Shown here piece by piece: positions 1 through 8,030 of a DNA stretch of 38,515 bases (positions within the stretch are counted from its first letter, which is position 1; every line of letters starts with the position of its first letter). The position numbers and the translations under genes are program-made. Location: NCBI GenBank assembly GCA_964493205.1, contig CAZBMJ010000019.1, forward strand, positions 1 through 38,515. The letters are read 5' to 3'. Origin of the DNA: CAZBMJ01 sp964493205. Its GTDB lineage: Bacteria; Myxococcota; UBA727; JABDBI01. The notes below the pieces were generated by a model. It was given only the letters and a program-made list of their open reading frames with translations. It was not told the DNA's origin and did no database searches.

Positions 1-205
1 ACGGCACGTAGAGAAGGGCTAAAAATAGAATTCCATCACCTGTGCTTATCCAAAAATCAGATTAACTAATCAATACTTATGGGTAATCATATGGCCGTGG
101 CACGTAGAAGTGGGATGAAAACGTAAATCCAACACCGTGGTTTATTCGAAACTTGTATGTCAGGTTTTTTTTACGTCGAACTCACGTTTATTATTACCCA
201 TTGAC
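1..205. repeat. Interspersed repeat, copy A (mosaic)
   Basis: This non-coding stretch contains the module GGCACGTAGA twice (about 4-13 and 99-108), each followed by related sequence. Bases 18-97 match the last 78 bases of the window in reverse complement with only a few substitutions and a 3-base gap. Bases 97-190 match 35035-35128 in the same orientation, sharing the GGTTTATTC and AACTTGTATGT blocks. The copy therefore looks like a mosaic of modules of one repeat family. No gene is visible in it. Confidence 0.7.
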
Positions 206-216
206 CTATTATGATT

Positions 217-918
217 TTATATTTTAACTTCTAATTCATGGCTTAAAACTATCTTATTTTCAGCGAATTTTGCGCTAAGGGCTTTTATAATCAAACCCTT
301 AGTTTTTGCTTCTTTAATAATTTCATAATAAGCAGGATCTATGTGTTTAGCGATGCTAAAAGCCTGAATATCACTTCTTTGCACTAAAAATAAAAGAGCC
401 GCCTTATGACCATCTTTCATGCTCAACATTAAATCTTGTACATGTTTATAGGCTCTTGCAGATACGCTATCAGGAAATAAGGCTAAATTATTTTCTTTGA
501 GGGTTACGTTTTTAATTTCTAAATACATATTCGGTTGATTATTAACATGATCACTTAGTAAAAAGTCCACGCGAGACCCTAAATTAGCGCCATATTTAAC
601 TTCACTTTTAACAGTTTTATACTCATGAAATTCTTGCAATAAAACATGCTTATTAAGCAAGGATTCTTTGATAATTTTATTGGGCATATGGGTGTTAACT
701 CCCACCCATTCCTTCTCACACAAAACCGCTTGTACGCTATACTTAAGCTTACGCTTTTCGTCGTTTACAAAAGTTAGCAAAACTCTAGTGTTTGGAGTTA
801 ATAAGCCAAGCATAGAGCCTGTGTTAGCAATATGGGCCATAACTTCTTGGCTATCATCAAGCATGACTTCCATAAAAAAACGTTTAAAACGCCTTTTAAA
901 TAGACCTGTAATTATCAT
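217..918 (-). CDS. sfsA: SfsA-family DNA/RNA nuclease
   Basis: At 233 aa this is close to the 234 aa of E. coli SfsA, first named as a sugar fermentation stimulation protein and now regarded as a nucleic-acid-binding nuclease-like protein. Family hallmarks are visible in order: the N-terminal TGLFKRRFKRF-type OB-like segment, AHIANTGSM near residue 30, SRVDFLL near 115, YLEIKNVTL near 132 and FPDSVSARAYKH near 148. The acidic D and E-x-K residues of the last blocks fit a PD-(D/E)xK-type nuclease core. Its ATG overlaps the stop of the upstream OYE-like gene by four bases (ATGA), so the two are probably translationally coupled. The family is certain; the physiological role is not. Confidence 0.93.
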   Translation of the reverse strand: MIITGLFKRRFKRFFMEVMLDDSQEVMAHIANTGSMLGLLTPNTRVLLTFVNDEKRKLKYSVQAVLCEKEWVGVNTHMPNKIIKESLLNKHVLLQEFHEYKTVKSEVKYGANLGSRVDFLLSDHVNNQPNMYLEIKNVTLKENNLALFPDSVSARAYKHVQDLMLSMKDGHKAALLFLVQRSDIQAFSIAKHIDPAYYEIIKEAKTKGLIIKALSAKFAENKIVLSHELEVKI

Positions 919-1598
919 AAAATAAGTTCTTTAATATTTAGTTTCTTACAAATATTTATAACATAATTATCATATACACTATCCATACTAGAAAGCTTAA
1001 GCCCAATAATTAAATCAGTGTGTTCTTGGAGCCATAAGGCACAGGCTATTTTGGGTTCGCAAATTTCTAAATCAGGACCGGTGATTTTTTTACATGTTTT
1101 TTTGCGTTCTGAAAGCAATAAAAAGTCTTTGGTGCCGCAGGTGGCAAAAATTTTTTTAACACCTAAAAATTCTAGTTTTTTAGCAATGGCGATACCGTCA
1201 AACGGATCAAGACCTGCAGGAATAAGCTCCTCCACTGTTAAAATAACGCTTATTAAATCTATGGGGGTAGTCGCTAGAATTTGCTCTAAAATTAATAAAC
1301 GCTCTTCTAATACTTTTTTATTATATCTTGGAGATAGAGCTTGTTGTAAAGCGCCATCGTTATCTATGGCAATAACAATATTTTTATAATTATGTTCACA
1401 TAAATAATGAAGAGCTTTTTTATAGATGTTTATTAAATTTTCATGTGAAGAACAAAATAAAATAGGAACCAGATTTAAATTTTTAAGATTAACAAAGTCT
1501 GGCAACTCTTGGCTATTGGCTAAATTTAGACGAACATAACACGCATTATTGTTATTTTTATTTAAATCATTAAAATTAACTTCGTAAGAAACTTTCAT
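915..1598 (-). CDS. Short OYE-like (NADH:flavin oxidoreductase fold) protein
   Basis: This 227-aa protein matches the pattern of the second half of Old Yellow Enzyme TIM barrels. Residues from about 75 (NIVIAIDNDGALQQALSPRYN, then an ERLLILEQIL stretch) parallel the family's GFDGVEIH...FLSPxxNxRTDxYGG...NRxRFL. ELIPAGLDPFDGIAIAKKLE followed by GVKKIFATCG parallels the next strand and helix. Typical OYEs have 340-370 aa; here the N-terminal strands are compressed and the active-site His-x-x-His/Asn and the YGG/NR flavin contacts are not recognisable. It may have lost flavin or catalysis, or it may be unrelated. It starts 11 bp from the divergent DUF1343 gene and overlaps sfsA by four bases, forming a two-gene unit. 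Confidence 0.5.
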   Translation of the reverse strand: MKVSYEVNFNDLNKNNNNACYVRLNLANSQELPDFVNLKNLNLVPILFCSSHENLINIYKKALHYLCEHNYKNIVIAIDNDGALQQALSPRYNKKVLEERLLILEQILATTPIDLISVILTVEELIPAGLDPFDGIAIAKKLEFLGVKKIFATCGTKDFLLLSERKKTCKKITGPDLEICEPKIACALWLQEHTDLIIGLKLSSMDSVYDNYVINICKKLNIKELIL

Positions 1599-1609
1599 AA
1601 GGTCTTTTC

Positions 1610-2812
1610 ATGGTCATAAAAAATATTCAACAAGTAAGTAGCGGTCTTGATGTTTTAGAAAAAGAGGGGTTTTTAAGACTTCAAGGAAAAAGAGTAGCTA
1701 TTTTAGCCAATCAAGCAAGCGTTAATAAAAATTTTGAGCACATAATAGATTTGAGCATTAAGCATGGTGTTAAAATTGTTAAGCTTTTTGCTCCAGAGCA
1801 CGGGCTTTCTGGTGCTTTGCAATACATGGAAACTGTTAATAAAATTATTGATAAACGCCTCAATATTGAAGTTATATCCTTGTATGGGGATAACGAAGAA
1901 AGCCTTAAACTTAAAGCCTGTGAACTAAAAGATATTGATATTTTATTGTGTGATTTATGGGATATTGGCACTCGTTATTACACTTTTCATTGTACTATTG
2001 CCTGGGCCATGTCTGCTTGCGCACAAAGCCATACTAAACTTATGGTGCTTGATCGTCCAAACCCCATTAATGCTCAAGATTTTGAAGGAAATTTAATTAA
2101 AAGGCCCAATTTTTCTTTTGTAGGTGCTTATCCTTTAATGAATCGCCATGGCTTTAGTATGGGAGAGCTGTTAACCCATGTAAAATCTCTATTAAATATT
2201 GACGTTGACTTAGAAGTAGTATGGATGCAAAATTATGACCGGGCATTATATTTAGACGAAACAGATATACCCTTCGTGCCCCCTAGCCCCAATATGCCTA
2301 ATCTTAATGCGGCGTTAACCTATCCAGGAACTTGTTTGTTTGAGGCCACTAATTTATCTGAAGGTCGCGGCACCTGTTTTCCCTTTGAACAAATAGGTGC
2401 AGGCTATATTACTGACCCTTACGAATTTAAGGCCAGTATAGATAATTTAGGTTTTGAGGGGGTTTATTTGCGCCCCATTTATTTTAAGCCCATGTTTAAT
2501 AAGTTTGCCAATGAAACCTGTGGTGGAGTTTTTATCCACATAACCAACAGAAAATTATTTAAACCCCTAAGATTTGGTTTAGGGGTTTTAAGTATAGCCA
2601 TGCAATACAAAAATTTTGCTTGGCGAAGCGAGCCTTATGAGTTTGTAAGCGACAGACTGGCTATAGATTTACTCCTTGGAGATGAGCAGTTAAGATTAAT
2701 GTTACAAGAAAAAGCTTCTATGAAGGATTTTGATAATTATTTTAGCGAGCAAGAGTTTAGTTATAATATAATTCGCAAGAACTACCTAAAGTATCAACAT
2801 CTAAATCACTGA
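1610..2812 (+). CDS. DUF1343 / NamZ-type exo-N-acetylmuramidase (GH171-like)
   Basis: This 400-aa protein has the full DUF1343 pattern: GLDVL and GKRVAILANQASV at the N-terminus, LFAPEHGLSG near residue 65, DLWDIGTRYYTF near 117, VLDRPNPIN near 147, NRHGFSMGELL near 178, PSPNMPNL near 226, then YPGTCLFEATNLSEGRGT and PFEQIGAGY. The B. subtilis member NamZ (YbbC) is an exo-beta-N-acetylmuramidase that removes MurNAc from peptidoglycan fragments, so a wall-recycling role is likely. No signal peptide is visible, which suggests a cytoplasmic enzyme. AAGG about 10 bases upstream supports this start. Its last 56 bases overlap the convergent 207-aa gene. Confidence 0.82.
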   Translation: MVIKNIQQVSSGLDVLEKEGFLRLQGKRVAILANQASVNKNFEHIIDLSIKHGVKIVKLFAPEHGLSGALQYMETVNKIIDKRLNIEVISLYGDNEESLKLKACELKDIDILLCDLWDIGTRYYTFHCTIAWAMSACAQSHTKLMVLDRPNPINAQDFEGNLIKRPNFSFVGAYPLMNRHGFSMGELLTHVKSLLNIDVDLEVVWMQNYDRALYLDETDIPFVPPSPNMPNLNAALTYPGTCLFEATNLSEGRGTCFPFEQIGAGYITDPYEFKASIDNLGFEGVYLRPIYFKPMFNKFANETCGGVFIHITNRKLFKPLRFGLGVLSIAMQYKNFAWRSEPYEFVSDRLAIDLLLGDEQLRLMLQEKASMKDFDNYFSEQEFSYNIIRKNYLKYQHLNH

Positions 2813-3380
2813 TTATTAAATCAGGCTTCATATAATGGTATATAAAATCATCTTGTATGGCGGTTAAATTTATAGTTATCATCTTTTTTTTCTTTTTCTT
2901 TTCTTCAATAATTTGTCTAATAAATTTATTCTTAATACTTTTAGGTAATTTTATACTCACCCATTTATTCTTATTGCCCTTATAAAAAATCTTGGGGGGA
3001 AAGATTAAAAATCCTCGCTTAAACTCTATGGTATCAGGAGAAACTGGAATATAAGTTTGCGCTGGATTTTTGTTGTTATTTTTAGCTATACGAGCGTTTA
3101 TCTCTTCTGTGGACTCTAATATATTACCTAAAGCATTGCTGGTTATACTTACTTGTAGATTATTTATTCGAGCATCATCAACAATTATTTTTGCCGCATC
3201 ATAGCAGCTTTTATTCATAGTTAATAAAGTATTTTTTTGATGTACTAGTTTCCAATTATTATTGCCGATTTCATAAAATTTTACCCTAAAAGAATTATAC
3301 ACAGAAGTATCAGAATAAAGACTTAAAAAAAACATATTTATATAAAGACTAAAAGTAACAATTTTTTTAAAACTAATCAT
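2757..3380 (-). CDS. Exported protein of unknown function
   Basis: I do not recognise this 207-aa protein. It opens with two lysines followed by a hydrophobic stretch (residues 7-22), fitting a signal peptide with cleavage near LYSDT. The mature part is rich in Asn and Lys, with a homopolymeric lysine run near residue 162. Its 3' end runs 56 bp into the convergent DUF1343 gene, so the two genes share terminal sequence in opposite strands. It is divergent from fumC across a 78-bp gap that must hold both promoters. GAGAA lies six bases before the ATG. An adenine run codes for the lysines and could be prone to slippage. Confidence 0.6.
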   Translation of the reverse strand: MISFKKIVTFSLYINMFFLSLYSDTSVYNSFRVKFYEIGNNNWKLVHQKNTLLTMNKSCYDAAKIIVDDARINNLQVSITSNALGNILESTEEINARIAKNNNKNPAQTYIPVSPDTIEFKRGFLIFPPKIFYKGNKNKWVSIKLPKSIKNKFIRQIIEEKKKKKKMITINLTAIQDDFIYHYMKPDLIISDLDVDTLGSSCELYYN

Positions 3381-3458
3381 AATTTTCTCATCAAATAGGT
3401 AAGCTTCACGCTAGTTATATAAAAAGTATTTTTTTTTGGCTAACTTTTAGGATAACTC

Positions 3459-4856
3459 ATGAATACTAGAATTGAACATGATTCCATGGGGCAAGTACTC
3501 GTGCCCACAAATGCTCTCTATGGCGCCCAAACCCAAAGAAGCTTAAATAATTTTAATATTGGCCAAGAACTTATGCCTAAAAGTCTTATTAAAGCCTATG
3601 CCCTTATTAAACAGGTGGCTGCCCAAGTAAACAGTGAATTAGGCTTACTAAAAAAAGACTTTGCAGAAATTATTATAAAAACTTGCCAGGAAGTAATAGA
3701 TGCTAAACTAGATAAAGAATTTCCCTTAAAAATTTGGCAAACAGGATCGGGCACACAAACCAATATGAACCTCAACGAGGTTATAGCTAATAGGTGCAAT
3801 CAAATTTTAGGGTTTGAGCTTGGAAGCAATTCGCCCATTCACCCTAACGACCACGTAAATTTAGGCCAAAGCACCAATGATAGCTTCCCTACAGCCATGC
3901 ATATTGCCGCAGCCTTAGAGCTTAATCATAGATTATTGCCCAGTATTAATAACCTCATAAAAACCCTTGATGAAAAAACCAATAAATTTTCCTCTATTAT
4001 AAAAATGGGTCGTACCCATATGCAAGATGCTACCCCCATAACACTGGGGCAAGAATTTTCTGCCTATGCTTATCAAATTAAAGAAGCTAAAAAATATATT
4101 CTTAATGCTTTGCCGAGCATATATGAATTAGCTCTTGGCGGAACAGCTGTGGGTACTGGTATTAATACTCACCCTGATTTTGCTCAAAAAACGGCTCTTT
4201 TAATCGCTCAAAAAACTGGGTTAGCATTTATAACCTCGCCCAACAAGTTTGCGGCACTAGCCAGCAATGACCCTTGCGCAAACTTAAGTGCTGCTCTTAA
4301 TAATTTAAGCATTTCTTTAATGAAAATAGCCAATGATATTAGATTACTCTCATCAGGACCACGTGGCGGTCTTTACGAAATAAGTATGGCTGAAAATGAA
4401 CCAGGATCTTCCATTATGCCAGGAAAAGTTAACCCTACACAGTGCGAGGCTATTACCATGATAGCCGCTCAAGTAATGGGCAATAATACTGCAATAAGCA
4501 TAGCTTGTTCACAGGGGCACTTAGAACTCAACGTATTTAAACCGGTAATTATTAGAAACTTGCTACACTCCATAGATATTTTATCTGACGGTATACAGAG
4601 CTTTAATGAGCACTGCTTAATAAGCATTGCAGCAAATATTGCCCGTCTAAAAGAATTAGAAACCCGATCCCTTATGCTTGTAACAGCTCTCACTCCTCAT
4701 ATTGGTTATGAACAAGCCGCAAAAATAGCTAAACTTGCTCATCAACAAAACAAAACACTCAAAGAAGTTTGCTTAGAATTAAATGTCATAAGTGAAGAAT
4801 TATTTGATGAGGCTGTTAAACCAGAAACCATGCTTTCACCTAACAGAATTAAATAG
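3459..4856 (+). CDS. fumC: Class II fumarate hydratase
   Basis: At 465 aa this is nearly the length of E. coli FumC (467 aa). It interconverts fumarate and L-malate in the TCA cycle without an Fe-S cluster. The superfamily signature GSSIMPGKVNP is present near residue 319, preceded by the flexible catalytic-loop region. Other family blocks are WQTGSGTQTNMN near residue 91, NPNDHVN-like SPIHPNDHVNLGQSTND near 128, and GRTHMQDATP near 183. AGGA eight bases before the ATG supports the start. The adjacent exported-protein gene is divergent. Because this class is oxygen-stable, it fits an aerobic, NQR-based respiratory chain. Confidence 0.96.
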   Translation: MNTRIEHDSMGQVLVPTNALYGAQTQRSLNNFNIGQELMPKSLIKAYALIKQVAAQVNSELGLLKKDFAEIIIKTCQEVIDAKLDKEFPLKIWQTGSGTQTNMNLNEVIANRCNQILGFELGSNSPIHPNDHVNLGQSTNDSFPTAMHIAAALELNHRLLPSINNLIKTLDEKTNKFSSIIKMGRTHMQDATPITLGQEFSAYAYQIKEAKKYILNALPSIYELALGGTAVGTGINTHPDFAQKTALLIAQKTGLAFITSPNKFAALASNDPCANLSAALNNLSISLMKIANDIRLLSSGPRGGLYEISMAENEPGSSIMPGKVNPTQCEAITMIAAQVMGNNTAISIACSQGHLELNVFKPVIIRNLLHSIDILSDGIQSFNEHCLISIAANIARLKELETRSLMLVTALTPHIGYEQAAKIAKLAHQQNKTLKEVCLELNVISEELFDEAVKPETMLSPNRIK

Positions 4857-4889
4857 TCAATAAGAAGCGTATGTGGGATATGTATTGTA

Positions 4890-4917
4890 TTGACAGCTGA
4901 TAAATTGCAACTAATAT
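4890..4917 (+). promoter_or_regulatory. Sigma70-type promoter of metQNI
   Basis: TTGACA at 4890-4895 and TAATAT at 4912-4917 are separated by 16 bases, a near-consensus housekeeping promoter. The -10 element lies inside the palindrome CTAATATTAG (4911-4920), and CAGCT/AGCTG inverted arms flank the region, so a repressor could bind here. I see neither a MetJ-box array nor an S-box-like fold between here and the gene. Confidence 0.6.
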
Positions 4918-4983
4918 TAGCTGCGCTTATGTTAACTTTTGACCAACCCATTGTCGTTTTTTGCTCAAATACTGTTTTATTTT

Positions 4984-5814
4984 ATGAGAAAAAATATGAG
5001 ATTTTATCAATTTTTAGGTATTTTAGCATTGTTGTCTTTTTTTTCTGGCTGCAAAGGCTGTGTTAATGGGAGCAGTGCTTCACTTGAAAAAACCACCCTC
5101 AAAATTGGGGTGATCAGTGGCCCAGAGACTGAATTGATGGAAAAAATTAAAGAGATCGCCAAAGAAGAGCAGGGTTTGGATTTGGAACTGGTGGTTTTTA
5201 ATGATTTTATGACGCCAAATATTGCGCTCAACGACAAAAGTATCGATGCCAACGCTTTTCAACATGAGCCTTATTTGTCGGAGATGGTCAAAAGCCGCGG
5301 CTTTAAACTTGAGTCGGTCGGGAAAACTTTTATTTATCCCTTGGCTGCTTATTCAAAGAAAATTAGTACTGCCGCGAATCTTAGTTTAGGTGCCAAAATC
5401 GCCATACCTAACGATCCGACTAATGAAGGACGAGCTTTGTTATTGCTGCATAAACAAGGACTGATTGAGCTCAAAGATCCCACTAACTTGCTCGCCTTGC
5501 CTAAGGAAATTATTAAAAATCATCTCAATTTAAAGATCATCGAGTTAGAAGCGGCTCAATTACCAAGGGTGCTTGATGACGTTGAGCTCGCCATCATCAA
5601 TACTGCCTTTGCAAAGACCGCAGGGCTTAGTCCGACCAAAAATGGTTTATTTATGGAAGGTGGCGATTCTCAATATGTAAATATTATCGCCATCAGATCT
5701 GAGGACAAAGAGGCTCCCTGGGTGAAAAAATTAGTGGCTGCCGTCCAAAATGATCGCGTTGCTAAGGCTGCTGAAATTATTTTTGAGGGTGCAGCTATTG
5801 CTGGATGGCACTAG
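4984..5814 (+). CDS. metQ: D-methionine-binding lipoprotein MetQ
   Basis: This is the substrate-binding lipoprotein of a MetNIQ methionine ABC importer, about 276 aa. A charged start, a hydrophobic stretch and FSGC form a lipoprotein signal with Cys23 as the anchored residue. The mature protein carries NlpA/MetQ blocks: LKIGVISGPETELM, DANAFQHEPYL, then AIPNDPTNEGRALLLL and LDDVELAIINTAFA. I place the start at ATG 4984 or, slightly better supported by GAGA, at 4996. A TTG at 4939 would add a second unlikely hydrophobic leader. metN follows after 15 bp. The G+C rise that marks the whole met operon begins inside this gene. Confidence 0.93.
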   Translation: MRKNMRFYQFLGILALLSFFSGCKGCVNGSSASLEKTTLKIGVISGPETELMEKIKEIAKEEQGLDLELVVFNDFMTPNIALNDKSIDANAFQHEPYLSEMVKSRGFKLESVGKTFIYPLAAYSKKISTAANLSLGAKIAIPNDPTNEGRALLLLHKQGLIELKDPTNLLALPKEIIKNHLNLKIIELEAAQLPRVLDDVELAIINTAFAKTAGLSPTKNGLFMEGGDSQYVNIIAIRSEDKEAPWVKKLVAAVQNDRVAKAAEIIFEGAAIAGWH

Positions 5815-5829
5815 AGCTAGGGTGATTTT

Positions 5830-6864
5830 ATGATCAAGCTTGAGGGCCTAACTAAGCGCTACTTGGTAAATGGACGAGAACTTTTAGCGCTTAACAATAT
5901 TGATCTTCATGTGGCCAAGGGCGCTATTTACGGCGTGATTGGCGAGAGCGGGGCTGGGAAAAGTAGCTTACTTAGGTGTGTCAATATGCTTGAGCGGCCA
6001 AGCTCAGGGCGGGTGATGATCGCTGGGCAAGAACTGACGACGATGAGCACCAGCGAGCTGAGGGATCAGCGTCGACGTATTGGTATGATATTTCAGCATT
6101 TTAATCTGCTTGGATCATGCACGGTCTACGATAATATCGCTTTGCCCTTGAAATTTATCAACACCGGCAAAGTGGCCATGGAAAAGATCATTACGCCCTT
6201 GATCGAGCTCACAGGCCTGAAAGGAAAAGAGCACCAATACCCACATCAGTTAAGCGGCGGGCAAAAGCAGCGCGTGGCCATTGCACGTGCGCTGGCCACT
6301 AAGCCCCGGGTATTGCTTTGCGATGAAGCGACCTCGGCGCTTGATCCTAAAACCACCGACAGCATTTTGCAGTTATTGCGGGAAATTAACCAAAACACTG
6401 GACTTACTATTTTGTTGATTACCCATGAGTTGGAAGTAATCAAATCCATTTGCCATCAAGTGGCCTTGATCAACCAAGGGCGCATTCTCGAAGCTGAAAA
6501 CGTGGTAGATTTTTTTGCCAAACCCAAAACCCAACAGGCTAAACAAATTGTCGAAAGCTCACTTAAAATGCATATCCCTGCTGATTTAGAAAGCGAAATA
6601 TCCGAAAAATCCAGCGTGAAAAAATATCCCATTGTCCGCATTGTCTTTCGTGGTCACCTCGTGCGCGAAGCGGTTATTTCCATGGCGAGCCGCCAATTTT
6701 TGGTGGATATCAGCATTCTGCAATCCAATATTGAGTTTATCAGTAATAGCGTCGTGGGCTTTCTCTTGGCTGAGCTTAGAGGAGAAATGGCTGACGTTGA
6801 ACGATGCATGAAATTTTTTACTGATAAGCAACTTGATTACCAGGTGGTGGGCTATGTCTCTTGA
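5830..6864 (+). CDS. metN: Methionine ABC transporter ATPase MetN
   Basis: This 344-aa ATPase powers methionine import with MetI and MetQ. Walker A is GESGAGKSS (residues 38-46), the ABC signature is LSGGQ (141-145), Walker B ends in CDE (164-166), and the switch histidine is H199. Residues from about 266 to the end form the C-terminal NIL/ACT-like domain, which in MetN binds methionine and inhibits transport when the cell is replete. The gene overlaps metI by 11 bp. Two 60-base stretches here contain 33 (5941-6000) and 37 (6001-6060) G/C bases, against 20 in a comparable stretch of nqrA, so the operon looks acquired. Confidence 0.96.
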   Translation: MIKLEGLTKRYLVNGRELLALNNIDLHVAKGAIYGVIGESGAGKSSLLRCVNMLERPSSGRVMIAGQELTTMSTSELRDQRRRIGMIFQHFNLLGSCTVYDNIALPLKFINTGKVAMEKIITPLIELTGLKGKEHQYPHQLSGGQKQRVAIARALATKPRVLLCDEATSALDPKTTDSILQLLREINQNTGLTILLITHELEVIKSICHQVALINQGRILEAENVVDFFAKPKTQQAKQIVESSLKMHIPADLESEISEKSSVKKYPIVRIVFRGHLVREAVISMASRQFLVDISILQSNIEFISNSVVGFLLAELRGEMADVERCMKFFTDKQLDYQVVGYVS

Positions 6865-7501
6865 TCTTTTACTCAAAGCCAGCCTAGAAACTCTCTACAT
6901 GGTTTTAGTCTCGGGCATTTTTGCGGCCTTATGGGGTATTCCTCTGGGCTTTGCTTTGTTTATTCACGGCCGGAGTCACACTGATAAACGCTCAGCGATT
7001 TATCATACCCTCGCACTGCTGGTGAATTCCTCGCGTTCCATCCCTTTTATTATTTTGATGGTGGCCATCATTCCTTTTACGAGAATAATAGTAGGCACTT
7101 CCATCGGCACCACAGCAGCCATGGTGCCGCTTGCCTTGGCTGCCATTCCATTTTTAGCCCGTCTGGTGGAGGGGGCCTTGATGGAAGTGCAGGCTGGGTT
7201 ACTTGAGGCTGCAGAGGCGATGGGAGCAAGCTCTTGGCAATTAATGAGACGAGTGCTATGGCCTGAGGCTCTGAGTGGCATTATTAACGCCCTTACCGTA
7301 ACACTGGTCAATTTGATCGGCTATTCAGCTATGGCTGGGGCTATTGGTGGCGGAGGCTTGGGAGATTTGGCTATTAGATTTGGCTATCAGCGTTTTGACG
7401 GGGCAGTGATGGTGATCACAGTGCTAGTACTTATTCTCATGGTTCAGGGTATTCAATATTTGGGCGAATACGCAGCCCGGCTTGCTCGACATGGACGCTG
7501 A
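6854..7501 (+). CDS. metI: Methionine ABC transporter permease MetI
   Basis: This permease has about 215 aa, matching E. coli MetI (217 aa). It has roughly five membrane segments and a BPD_transp_1 EAA loop (EAAEAMGASSWQLMRRVLWPEA near residue 118) that docks onto MetN. NLIGYSAMAGAIGGGGLGDL follows, typical of the family. I prefer ATG 6854, preceded by AGGTGG and giving a normal N-terminus, over an upstream TTG at 6833. The gene overlaps metN by 11 bp. It ends 13 bp from the convergent DUF2141 gene, leaving no room for a conventional terminator. Confidence 0.94.
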   Translation: MSLDLLLKASLETLYMVLVSGIFAALWGIPLGFALFIHGRSHTDKRSAIYHTLALLVNSSRSIPFIILMVAIIPFTRIIVGTSIGTTAAMVPLALAAIPFLARLVEGALMEVQAGLLEAAEAMGASSWQLMRRVLWPEALSGIINALTVTLVNLIGYSAMAGAIGGGGLGDLAIRFGYQRFDGAVMVITVLVLILMVQGIQYLGEYAARLARHGR

Positions 7502-7514
7502 AAGAATAAAATAG

Positions 7515-8030
7515 CTAAAAACGCAAAACATGATTGGTAATTTTTGAGCCAATGGTTACCAAAGTATCCTCAAAACTAGGTTTACTAAATAAACGACGGC
7601 TATTATTGCCAAATTGGTATGGCTCTTTGGGTGCACCAAAAAAATTAGTATCCAATTTTCCATTGTTATTTTCGTCTTGATGAATAAAAATACTCAACTT
7701 ATCGCCTTGATTTAAGTGAAAAAAAACTATTTTTTCACTAGACTTGCTAGCTTTAAAATAAAGATAGCGAAAAGGTATGGCATCTTCTTTGGTAAAGTCC
7801 TCTTTATTTTTCCATAAAACCACACGAATATTACCCATATTAGGCTTAATCCCATTTATTTCTAAAACCAAAGAAGGATTTTCACCCTCAATAGGTATAA
7901 TTTTTTTTTCAGTTTTAACTTCTTGTTTTGCCCACTGAATATCTTTGGCTAAAAAATCTTCATGATAAAACTTATTAGCAAAAAGATTAATACTACAAAG
8001 CAATAACAAGTATATTAATATTTTTTTCAT
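7515..8030 (-). CDS. Exported DUF2141-family protein
   Basis: This 171-aa protein has an N-terminal signal peptide (KKILIYLLLLCSINLFA) followed by a DUF2141 domain. The family's hallmark DENNNGKLDTNFFGAPKEPY and SFEDTLVTI motifs are clear at the C-terminal half; the acidic motif could bind a metal, but this is inferred. DUF2141 proteins often sit near carotenoid or isoprenoid genes, which fits the carotenoid oxygenase gene directly upstream. The stop of that gene and this ATG abut (TAGATG), and GAGGAG upstream serves as ribosome binding site, so the two are co-transcribed and probably coupled. Confidence 0.85.
   Translation of the reverse strand: MKKILIYLLLLCSINLFANKFYHEDFLAKDIQWAKQEVKTEKKIIPIEGENPSLVLEINGIKPNMGNIRVVLWKNKEDFTKEDAIPFRYLYFKASKSSEKIVFFHLNQGDKLSIFIHQDENNNGKLDTNFFGAPKEPYQFGNNSRRLFSKPSFEDTLVTIGSKITNHVLRF

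Noticed and set aside
4857..4983. SAM-sensing riboswitch ahead of the met operon.
   Set aside because: No long paired leader or terminator is visible, and the space between the predicted start of transcription and the gene is only about 60 bases.
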